A DNA stretch of 64,000 nucleotides, from the NCBI RefSeq assembly GCF_036373705.1, contig NC_089857.1, positions 38,326,784-38,390,783 of the forward strand, written 5' to 3'. Source of the stretch: Amia ocellicauda (Eukaryota > Chordata > Actinopteri > Amiiformes > Amiidae). Below the pieces are notes generated by a model that saw only the letters and a program-made list of their open reading frames with translations, made no database searches and was not told where the DNA came from. The position numbers and the translations under genes are program-made. Of the stretch, positions 38,971 to 50,900 are shown piece by piece (position 1 is the first letter of the stretch; the number at the start of each line of letters is the position of its first letter).

Positions 38971-41900
38971 GTAAGCCGTTATGATTTAGCTTTAGCATAG
39001 AATGTTTCTTAACTCACACGCTTGCACAAAACAACGCACACGCACACGCGGTGCTAGTAAACAAAGCGCCGCTCCCTCTGAAATACTCAAGAAGGAAATG
39101 ACCTTGAAATCCAGATTTTCATTGGCCGAAGTACACTGTAAATTAAAGTCAGATTCTTCTGGATAGCTGCTTTTCAACCAACTATAAACACCATTAATAC
39201 AAACAAAAACAACTTTTTGATCCCCTTTTTCAAATGCAGTGTGTAATGAAAAAGCGGTCTGAGGTTTTTTTTGACTGTGATGTTAATGCTGCAGCAAAGT
39301 ACCAGGAGAGGGAGGCCTTGTTGCTTTGCAATGGTCTAGAGAAGGATTTGTGAAAAAGAAGTACTGTGAGTCAGTCCAAAAACATCTACTTGCATCTGTG
39401 GTTCTCTGTTTTACAAGACTTTAAAGATGTTTTCATTAGACTGCCCCTTTCTGAATGCTGTTCTTATTCTGTGATGACCAAAAAAAAAAAAAACATCTTG
39501 ACTCTTATCATGACTTGCCTTTTTTATGTTTTCACTTATGTTGCTATAATCAGCAATCGCAAAAAGAAAAGGCATTGGATGTCAGATAGTAAGAGGAATC
39601 TTATTCAAGCCAGTTTCAGAAGTTAGGAGAGATTCAGTTTAATTATGCATGATGTCATTATGAAACTAAAAAGGTATAATTTTTCTGTGAAATATCAGAT
39701 TTATGGTTATAGTCTTCTTTAATTAATGCTTTGTAAAATCAAGCAGACTGTGAAGGATCTTCTAATAAATGTAATTGTTCAACTCTTTGGATGGATAGAA
39801 GATTTAGATGGATAAAATCACACGTATACAGTGGGGGGAAAAAAGTATTTGATCCTCTGCTGATTTTGTATGTTTGCCCACAGACAAAGAAATGATCAGT
39901 CTATAATTTTAATGGTAGGTGTATTTTAACAGTGAGAGACAGAATAACAACAAAAAAATCCAGAAAAACGCATTTCAAAAAAGTTATAAATTGATTTGCA
40001 TGTTAATGAGGGAAATAAGTATTTGGCCTCTTCGACTTAGTACTTGGTGGCAAAACCCTTGTTGGCAATCACAGAGGTCAGACGTTTCTTGTAGTTGGCC
40101 ACCAGGTTTGCACACATCTCAGGAGGGATTTTGTCCCACTCCTCTTTGCAGATCCTCTCCAAGTCATTAAGGTTTCGAGGCTGACGTTTGGCAACTCGAA
40201 CCTTCAGCTCCCTCCACAGATTTTCTATGGGATTAAGGTCTGGAGACTGGCTAGGCCACTCCAGGACCTTAATGTGCTTCTTCTTGAGCCACTCCTTTGT
40301 TGCCTTGGCTGTGTGTTTTGGGTCATTGTCATGCTGGAATACCCATCCACGACCCATTTTCAATGTCCTGGCTGAGGGAAGGAGGTTCTCACCCAAGATT
40401 TGACGGTACATGGCCCCGTCCATCATCCCTTTGATGCGGTGCAGTTGTCCTGTCCCCTTAGCAGAAAAACACCCCCAAAGCATAATGTTTCCACCTCCAT
40501 GTTTGACGGTGGGGATGGTGTTCTTGGGGTCATTCCTCCTCCTCCTCCAAACACAGCGAGTTGAGATGATGCCAAAGAGCTTGATTTTGGTCTCATCTGA
40601 CCACAACACTTTCACCCAGTTCTCCTCTGAATCATTCAGATGTTCATTGGCAAACTTTAGACGGGCCTGTACATGTGCTTTCTTGAGCAGGGGGACCTTG
40701 CGGGCTCTGCAGGATTTCAGTCCTTTACGGCATAGTGTGTTACCAATTGTTTTCTTGGTGACTATGGTCCCAGCTGCCTTGAGATCATTAACAAGCTCCT
40801 CCCGTGTAGTTCTGGGCTGATTCCTCACCGTTCTCATGATCATTGAAACTCCATGAGGTGAGATCTTGCATGGAGCCCCAGACCGAGGGAGACTGACAGT
40901 TATTTTGTGTTTCTTCCATTTGCGAATAATCGCACCAACTGTTGTCACCTTCTCACCAAGCTGCTTGGCGATGGTCTTGTAGCCCATTCCAGCCTTGTGT
41001 AGGTCTACAATCTTGTCCCTGACATCCTTGGACAGCTCTTTGGTCTTGGCCATGGTGGAGAGTTTGGAATCTGATTGATTGATTGCTTCTGTGGACAGGT
41101 GTCTTTTATACAGGTAACGAGCTGAGATTAGGAGCACTCCCTTTAAGAGAGTGCTCCTAATCTCGGCTCGTTACCTGTATAAGAGACACCTGGGAGCCAG
41201 AAATCTTGCTGATTGATAGGGGATCAAATACTTATTTCCCTCATTAACATGCAAATCAATGTATAACTTTTTTGAAATGTGTTTTTCTGGATGTTTTTGT
41301 TGTTATTCTGTCTCTCACTGTTAAAATACACCTACCATTAAAATTATAGACTGATCATTTCTTTGTCAGTGGGCAAACGTACAAAATCAGCAGGGGATCA
41401 AATACCTTTTTCCCTCACTGTATATTGCTCTTGGAATAACTTTGTCTATTCAGTGAATTGCTATAGATAATTTAACAAACTCAGGTATAACTTTCAGGCA
41501 GTGTGAATACTCAGTTTTTATAACTCAGTTTGTGTTTTTCTAGATGGTTGAGTGAAAGCCTTCACTGTGACATTTTTTAAAGCAGCATTTTAAGAGGAGA
41601 ACATTTTATGGTGTGTCAAGAGAGTGATACAAAAAGGAGCAGAAACTTAACCTGTTTGGAAAGTGTACAGGGATACTGTAAAAACACTACACATTAGTTT
41701 ACTATGTGTCAATTTTCAAAATTATTAAATTGTATAATAAGTAATTAAGCAAATAATACAGCAAAGTAATGGCATTACAACAATACATATAATTACTATA
41801 TTGAACATGATACATGTATTTATCAGTTGTATTAATACTACATGCAGACATGCATATATGTATACTATACATACATTAGCTTCATAATGGGGTCACCTGC

Positions 41901-44900
41901 AAATGTTGTTGAAATACAACTAAGAAATATTTTTAGAGCATTTTATAGCATTTACCTAGCATAATATTTCAGGCCACTGGGTAGTCTAGTGTTCACTTTC
42001 AATGTAATTATTTCTTTCTCAGGATTCAGATTTATTCTGGCTGTGTGTTTAGGGTCTTTATCAAAATGTATTCTTGAATGTTTACATTGGAAAATACAAA
42101 GTACCTTTTGATTATAGATTATATTTGAAATTTCTCTTCCTGGATCCTGGATATTTATGAAAGACAATGATCATAATATTGTGGCTATTTCCATGTAACC
42201 ATGGTACCTTTCACTCCTGGACAGTACAATGTCAAGATTTATATTATATCGTGAGATTATATATGATTATATCATAAACGTTTAGCATTGATGCATTCTT
42301 CAATAAAATTGGAAAGAACCTTATGGATGAAAGAGATTTATTTTTCATAATATTGACTATATATAAAATGATCTAATCACTAAAGAAAACAACACATTTT
42401 AAAGCTGAATAACTGGTTATTGCAGTCCAACAACCTTGACCTCATTGAAATGTTATAGGACGATCTACATAGAAGCGTCTTTGGTTATTGGGATGAATGA
42501 CCTTCCTAATGTTTTAATCTTTCTAACTTTGTGTCTTTGTCTTACTTTTCGTAGAAACAAACAAGTGAAGCAGCTTGTCATGTGTGTGCTTGTCTTGTTA
42601 GACCTGAAGACTTGAGCTCACTGTTTTCATTAATTCTGATTGTGTGCTAAACAGTAATTTTACAGTTGCTCTGTCCCTTGAACACTGTACTTGATTCAGC
42701 CAGACTGCTGATTACAGGGTGCCTCCTGAACACGCCCTTACCTTTCCCAGCAAGTTTAGCACTTAAATGCAAAGATATATAAAACTACATTTTAGGTTGG
42801 GTCACTGAGGTTTAATATAACATAATATAGCATTCGCCCACATTTCCTTCTCCACGGACAAAGCTTTCTTTGGGACTCCAAGTAATCCACAAAGCATAGC
42901 TAGCAATTTCAACTGGTGATCTCGAATCCACCCAACTCACCTTACACACTGTCTGATTAACTTCAATAAGAGTGTTTTATTTACCTAGTCAATGTAGCAC
43001 TGGAGTTACATAAATCAGCTCCCCATGAGATTCCATATGAATGTAATCTGAAGAAGCTCTTCAGGAATGTTTTTTGAAAAGGGAACTATTATTGAGTTAC
43101 ATTTAATAGTTCAGATCCTTTGTAGGGATATGAATAGGAAACCTTATAGTACAGTGGTTTGGCCTGTAGGCTTGGCTCATGGCCAATTCTCTAGAGCTCT
43201 AATGCGCTATAGTCAGTAGAGCAGCCTGCTAATGATCTAGCAGCAATAAAGGTGAAATATAGATTTAGCAGAAATAGAAGACAAAAACGTTATCTTGGAA
43301 TGATGATTACTTGTACCATCATCTCCCTGCTATATTTGCTCTTGGATTGGCAGGTATGCCATCTAGACGTGGGCTTAGCGAATCCACAGTGCCTCAACTG
43401 GCACAGTCACATGGCTTAACGTTAGGGCTGCAATTTATTTCCACGGAGCTGTGGGTTTTATGTTGTTATCTGGATTTAGTTTTTATTTATTGTCACGCGA
43501 TTGCTCCTTTAACCTATTCTATTGATCTGTGGGTGGCTCCTGGCCAAGCATCAGCTACTCGTCCTAAGGGAGAGAAATAACCAGTCCCAGAAAGCCTCGA
43601 AGATTGACTGGATCGTTCGAACCCCAGTGGAATCCTCCTTACACCAGAGCATCATTTAAGTCTATGTTCTTCCATCTACCTTGTTTGCTGTAAATAGCTG
43701 CTCATTATGTCGGGTCAGACAAGCGCTGTGTCGTCATGGCTCAGCGGCCGTGAACAGCCTGCCGAGCGCGGGGGGGGAGGCCTCCGGAGGGGAAGAGCCT
43801 GTCTCAGGTTCTCAAGCTGTCAAGGTTCTAAGCGACAGTTTAGCTTGAGGGTTTAAAACATTCTGGCAAGACCCCGTTACATCCCTGGCAAATGACTTTT
43901 ACAGTTGACATTCAGTTTGAAACAAGACAGATGTGGGTGCAGTTTTCTTCAAGTTACCCACAGTCCTGTAAGGTGCAACACACCAAACTCAATTTTATCC
44001 ATCTTCAGAAGACTGATAGTGTGAGGCAGACCCATTTATTTTGTTTGACACCTACAGAAATATTTTCCTTTCTCTGGAGCTTTTTGATAGTACCCAGTTG
44101 ACCTTCTTTTAAGTGTTTATTTTCATCACAGTGTGTAGCGTGTTTTTAATGTGCCTAATTAGGAAAGTGAAAATAAGCAGACGGATTTGTAAAAGTTTCA
44201 AACTCGTCATAGACAACTCTGTTCTTTATTGTCTGAGCTTTCTGAAAACTTTGCATTTTGGGCAAGGGTGATTAAATACACTGGAAATGTCAATCTTGAA
44301 AATTGTGTGTGCTTTAATACGTAATATTCTTCTCAGTAACATATTATGCAATTTGTTGACAGTCCAGTGTATCTCTGTCTAGATGCACATATTTGTTGAT
44401 GCTTGTTTGAACTCAATAACTATTTTTACCAATATATACAATTCTGAGTGAAATTCAGAATAATTCTTGAATCCAAAAATGACCTACATGCGCTAAACTT
44501 TTATGTTATGACTTGACAAGTCCTTTTTATGACCCAAAACACTGTATTCAAAACAAACCAAAGAAAGTGATACACAATTAATGAATTTGAATCCTGCAAA
44601 CTATTTTGTGAATTTCAACAGGACCCGGCCTGAATGTAAACCTAGCTGTGTGTGGTCCTCCTGTCTGGTGGAGCTATTTTACTATAGTATTTAATGTCTT
44701 TTTTATCTTTTACATGCATTTGCGAGCAAAGCAAATTTTAAAGTAAGTACAAATTTTAAAGCAAGTTGATTTTAATATGATGGTAAGTGTTGTGAATATA
44801 AACTCCAAAGAAACATGTTATGGGAGTTTAAAGAAGGACAGTGATACAAAAAGGATAAACTTAGATATTTATATATTATACAGCTTTACTAATTACTGTA

Positions 44901-47900
44901 GTATTAATCGTTCCAATTCTAATGTAATGTTACTGTAACTTATAAACTGATTTTAATTATTTAATTTTACTTTTAATGATTGTTAGTGGAAGTTATTTAA
45001 CATGTAAGCTTGGATATACAGGTAAAGTAGCCAACTAACAGGTTAGTTAAGTATCCAAGTCAATTAATGAAAATTGAACAACAGAAATCTATACCACACA
45101 ACCATCACAATTTTATCCACTGCTTTCCTCATGGTTGTCACTTGCTGCCAAGGAAACGGCTCTGTTTCACAAAACTGGTTTGGTATTCAATACAAGGTTA
45201 GTGTTTTCAAGGATTAAATCTCTGCGTGTCTCATTATTTTTTCCCACGTGATGCTAAGCAGATTTCTTAATGTTCCCAGAGTTAGATTGCCGTTTAGGTT
45301 TTGTGAAACCTCAGTTTTGTATGCACAGCGATCGCTCTGTGAGATTCCAGAGAATTCTTTAAAAAGTCTCAATGAAGGGTAGAGGGAAGGGGGTATGTTT
45401 TTACAAATGCCTGGCACTTGCTGAGAGCATTGACTTACAGGATATTCCTCTGGAGGTAAGTCAAGCAGTACTGTGATGTTCTTCTATTGATCTCTGATTC
45501 TTCTTGCCCTTGGGTATAACAACACTGAAGAATCAGTTATGATGGACAGTACAATGACCTTTCTTACAAAGCCATTTTCAATTAACTTTGATGCTGCACA
45601 TAGGCTGGTTTATCCAATGTAACCTTAAGAATAACGGTCAAAATACATTTAAAAAATGTTTCTTGTGCTGAGCAAAATCAATGATTGAAGGAAGACCTAA
45701 CCTGCAATACTTTGCTGTAAAAGAAATGGCATTGTAAATTGATTTGTATTTTTTTCCACTTATATTCACAACAAACAGCTTCTGCATTAATTGACACTGT
45801 TGTTATGTGTCACGTTATAATTTTGGCAACAGTTAAAATCAATCTTTTTGTTATCAGAATGGCTGCCATGATACAAAAGATAAAGATGAGAAACTTCAGG
45901 AGACCATGAGCTGTAACTTAGAAGGAAGTCATGCTAATACCATGAAGCTGGCTTGTATTGTACAGAACAAGGTATTCTCAGTTTATTGAATTAAACATAT
46001 TTACCAAGTGTATGTATATTTACATAAATACATAAGACACACCCACACACTGACATATCATATATTTATATAATTAATAACATCTTTACAATATATATAA
46101 AAACAAGATCTGTTTCTCTATTGTTGATTTAATCTTTTAATACAAAATCTGTGGCTGAAGAGTAGCTTGACTTTTCACTCCATGGTGGCCCTTGGTTGGC
46201 TCTTTCTGTTTTGAGATGGTTGTCATAACACCATTGAAAGTGTCTGGCACACTTTGTGCCCATAGACCAGCTAGAGGGGTTGCTTTACCTGGGAACCAGC
46301 TGAACCCCAGAAGTCCCTAGGCAAATGTGGGCCATCCTCTAGGATACCCAGGAAACCCCAGTCCTAGTGACATAGTCAGATCTGAAGATCAGTGCTATAG
46401 GGCCCAACCTGCTCTGAACAGAGACTAAAGGGTTAAAGTATAATAAGAGTCACCATGGAAAGCCAACTGGTGTCTCCCATTGTTTAAAAGTATCATTTGA
46501 AAATTAGATTTGTCAAAATATGTTTTCCATATGTTTTTGTTGTCATTGTGATTAATATGGGTGTCATTTGTACTGGTGGCTTTGGAATTAGGAAAACTGG
46601 TCTGAACCAACAACAGGAACAATGTTTTATGTTCTTTACACTAATGATGATTTCCACTTGGCTGGAATTGAGTCAAACAAAGTACTTGTGTACAACAGCA
46701 ATGTCTCCTTTCTCTGTACAGACTGAACACCTCCTGCCAAAAGATGTCCCAGGAAACAGAAGTCAGGAAATAAAACATTTTGTTAACAAGGAAACTGTAG
46801 TCTTTATGAGATCCAGTGCTACATCGCTCCCAGGTTGTGTAAATAAACATGATTAATGGTTGCAATTAATAAATTGCTGATCTTGTAGATGCAGGTGTTT
46901 TTCACAGGTTATTTTGGGTGATGGAGCACAGGTACTGTTACATTTAAGCATACCACATACTAAATACTAAAGTATTATTGTAACAACATTTGCAATTTTA
47001 GTGAAAACAAAATTTTAAAATGATTTAATTGCCTAAGATTTAACCTAGAATTAGTTTGTAATGTTTAATAAACCTTAATAAAGCTACTTAAATGAATAAT
47101 TTGAATCTGTTCTTAGTCCAATGCTTTGTACATTAAATAATGTTTAATGTTTAAAATGGTAATAACTAGGTGTTGTTGGAATATATTATTTGGTAAATGC
47201 TTAAAGTATGCATTCAAGATATGCATGAACTTTTCTCCTAGAAGAACATAAGGAGGAAAACATAATAACCTTGAAGTCCCTAATTGGGATTATTGAGAAG
47301 TAGGACTATACTTTAGAAAATCACAGCAGCTCTCCTTGAATGCCTTTTTAAAACATCTGAGAATACAGTAGTTCCCCTGCTGTTCCCTATTGTGCAGCAA
47401 AGTCGTAATGGTTAAGTGTGTTTCATTCTAACCTTTTTCTGGCACCAGTCTGTGCTGACACGCTTGGCTTTCACATTCACTTACTACTCTTTGCTAGCAG
47501 GTTCTATTTCTCACTGAAGTTATCTTGCACCCTGGGTGCACAGTGTCTGTGTGCCGTGTTTTGTCCTTCTTTCAACATTTGCTGTGTCTGAAGGCTCAGT
47601 GTAGTCCTTGACAAATGTGACTGTCTCTCCTTAATGAGGATGAGCAAGCTAATGTGGCCCCACTCGTCGTGAAAATTCTATTACCACAGTTAACCGAATA
47701 GCAGTTGTTTAGGAAAATCTTCACAACACTTTATTTAGAAACCAGGACAGTTTCTCACATGAACACTTTTTTTTTTTTTTCTCTCCCCAGCAAAATACAA
47801 ATAAACTGCTCTATGTCTGATTTAAAAAAAGTTATGTTGGAATAAAACTAGAGAGAAGTGATAGAACATATTCTAATAGCACCGTACATAGGAAAAGAAT

Positions 47901-50900
47901 AAAAGGAACAATTGTACACATTCCTTAACAAACACTTCTTTTGCCCAGACGCAGAAAAGGCTACGCTGGTTCCTCGAGTGAGTTCTGAACAAAGTGCTTT
48001 ACAAGAGCCGCTGCCCCAGGGTGGTGGAGAGAAGGTCCACTGCAGCAGAATTAGCACTCGAGAGACCGTGCAGGAATCGTTCCTGGAGCGCAGTATTGAT
48101 CTTGGAGAAGAACAAGCCCTGGTAACAAATCCCAACCACTTTCTCCCAAAGAGCTTTTCAAATCCCTCTATAATCTCTGGCAAGGAAGCGGTAAATTAGG
48201 TGGTTTACAGTTCTGAATGGTGCTCTTCTGAGAATACATATATAAGAGACCTGAAACTTTTTAACTACCCTTCTTAAAGCAACAGAGGGCCAATTTCAAA
48301 TTGTATTTATTTACGCAAACGGGACATATGTTGTGTTGCTTCTACAGGAAAATGCCTTTTTGAAGAAATTTGTTGTTGTTTAAGTGTGCATAAATACTTT
48401 TCCATCTGGTCATTTACCTTAAGTTCTCAACTTATTGTTCCAATGGCTAAAATGTTTCACATTCCACTAAGTAAAATATTTTACAGTTAACTGAGACTAC
48501 ATACATATCCATGAAGTGAATTAAAAAAAAAACGCAATGAAAACCTCTTACACTTCACATTCAAGCCACACACCTGTTCGTTGTGAATTGTAATTTGTCT
48601 TTGGCAAATATTTAATTGGCATTGTTGGCTGTACTTATGCTTTCTTTCTAAAGTGTGTCTTTTGTTCTTCTAGGCTTCACTTAAGATAAAGGAGTTGGAG
48701 AAAGAGATTTCTACGCTAATGGAAAGTTCTCACCAGACTGTGAGTTGCCTTCAAGATGAATTGAAAACAAAGACATTACGGTGGGATCAGGTGGGTTCAT
48801 TTTTTCATTGGATTACATTGTAAATCACTCTGATGATTATTATTGCTTTTGCCATTTGCAAATAGATAGTGGCACCTTATAATTGGCAACCAGCTAGTTA
48901 AGTATGTACAGCTGCTTTCATGTAAAATTAAAATGCCCTTTAAACTGTCAATACTAATGATTATATTTCAAAAATGTTTTTAGTGATGACAGACACATTA
49001 GAAATGCTAAAAGATTATTCTTATTTATACTGAGGTTTCTCTTGGCTTGTAGTGCAAATGAGACTCAAAGGGCTCATAACTTAAGTGAATTAATTTGTCT
49101 CTGGATCATCTTAGTTGTCCGTGTTTGTACACTTTCTAGATCATCATAGACTGATGTCAGTTATCTAATTATGAAAAGAGACATTCCAGCTGGATGCAGT
49201 TTAAATAAATCGGTATATGTGTTGGCACGTATGTGTGTTAATCATTAAAGTAATGTATGCAAATCGAAACTTGTGAAAGTCACATTTATTGTTCAGTATA
49301 TAAAATGAAATCTAAATGAATAAAAGGTCCCGACTCAAACGCAGAATCATGCCGAAAGTTTACATATTTACATTGTTTTTCCATCACTGTCTCTAATCAT
49401 TTCGGCGATTTGGAGATTTAGTAACCAAGCTGAGGTGCGATACATTGATAAATGTGTTCAAATCTGAACTGAGAATAATTGGCTCTATATCTGTGTTATT
49501 TTTTCTAAATTGTCAGGTCAACACTGGGTCACTGGTTATAAATTATTTGAAACATTACTAAAGTAAAAGGAATGTGACAGATGTAATACCTAGTTTAAGT
49601 TATTATCTGTAGGAAAGAATAAAGCAGGTGCTAAATTGATCATGGGTGTGGTGGTCTTGAACTTGCTTGATAAAACTAAAATGGAAGTGAGGTGTGCCGT
49701 GCTCATCTGTACAAGAAGAGCATTTGTCGTTTCTCAAAATACAACCTAGAAAGCATCTTTTCTAACATTTTGTATGTTAAAATGTTTGACAATTAAATCT
49801 AAGTACATGTAAAATGTGACCAGGTTATCAACACACAAGTAATATTTACTTATTCAATATACTTTTTAAATGCATATACATTTATAAATGTGATGTCTTG
49901 CGAAAGTACTGAGCAATCGTAGGACAAATAGGACAAAAGGTGCAATCCTTGTCATCCTCAGCTTTGGCTTATGTTTTTTCCTACATAGCATGCCCGTTAT
50001 TTACTTATTAATTTCCCGCCACACCACAGTTAATAAGGGTCAGTCTTGCAATTATTACGACAAGAAAAAATAAAAATGAAAAGCCTCTCTTGGTCATTGT
50101 TTGCCACAAGTTGAATCCATTAGCTGTCACTAGTGGAAGTAGACACCAGAGGCATAGAAATGCCAACATGTCAATTAGAAAAAGCCATGATTATAACAGT
50201 CATAATTTACCTTTCTTAAAAATACCCCACTATTGCAAACGTGTGTCAGGCAGGTTAAGTAGATTGACAAAGGGTAAATGATTCCTGAGTTTCATCAAGC
50301 TTTCATCATCTCTAGAAGGGTCTCAGTGAATTGGCTTAAACAATACGACCTGGAAATGAGTTCGTTTAAACACTGCTTTGTGTGCAAATAGAAGTTTGCT
50401 TAGCCAAGTTAAAATACTGAGCTAATGCCAGTGGAAGGTTGCTAGCTAATATATCCTGTGAATGTACTCCCCTGGACTTCACTTTAAACAGCCGATACGT
50501 ATGACATGAAAAGTGAATTTAAGTAAGGCAGGTGTTCAATAACTCTCTTTTACATGGACCTTTTTCATGTTGTTTCTTTTTAAAAATAAGACAATTGTTT
50601 TGTGCATCCTTTCAGCATATTTCAGTTAGTTGGACTGTAATTTATTTTCTATAAACAGGAGAGAAAACTTCTTCTGCTACAGATAAAAGAGGCTCAGGCT
50701 CAGAACAGCTTTCAAAGGCCATCTTCAGACTGCCGTCATCTTCCGGTAAGAGTCCTTTAAAGACAACCGATTTAAAGTCCTGTTTGGCTTCAGACAAAAT
50801 TAAAGTGTTCTTCAGTTACATTTCATTTTTATTCCACCTATTTCAGTAAAAAATAAGAATCCTTGTTGCTTGCAGTTTCCCCAGATGTAATAAGACTTCA

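Larger units (their letters stand above)
34531..39824. other. Middle of intron 9
   Basis: AT-rich, with A runs near 36050 and T runs near 38940-38970. It contains the RTE-type fragment at 37101-37223 and a candidate regulatory block at 38220-38660. The frame at 35027-35407 (126 codons) shows no similarity and no splice support. Confidence 0.5.
39827..41422 (-). mobile_element. Complete Tc1-like transposon with long terminal inverted repeats
   Basis: The element is 1596 bp, starting tacagtggggg and ending ccctcactgta, with TA duplications at 39825-39826 and 41423-41424. Inverted terminal regions of about 200 bp are near-identical in opposite orientation (for example gatcagtctataattttaat on the left against its complement near 41340). 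This is an IR/DR-like layout. It carries an uninterrupted transposase gene. Together these suggest a young, possibly recently active copy inside intron 9 of the 27-exon gene, in antisense orientation to it. Confidence 0.95.

Noticed and set aside
43560..43660. tRNA-like B box (cgttcgaaccccagtggaat)
   Set aside because: No matching A box, acceptor stem or cloverleaf could be drawn around it; treated as chance.
46908..46931. 24-nt micro-exon between cacag and gtactg
   Set aside because: Frame-neutral and bordered by plausible sites, but not needed by the model and too short to support without transcripts.
47848..48183. 111-codon minus-strand open frame
   Set aside because: It is the antisense of exon 12 of the coiled-coil gene.
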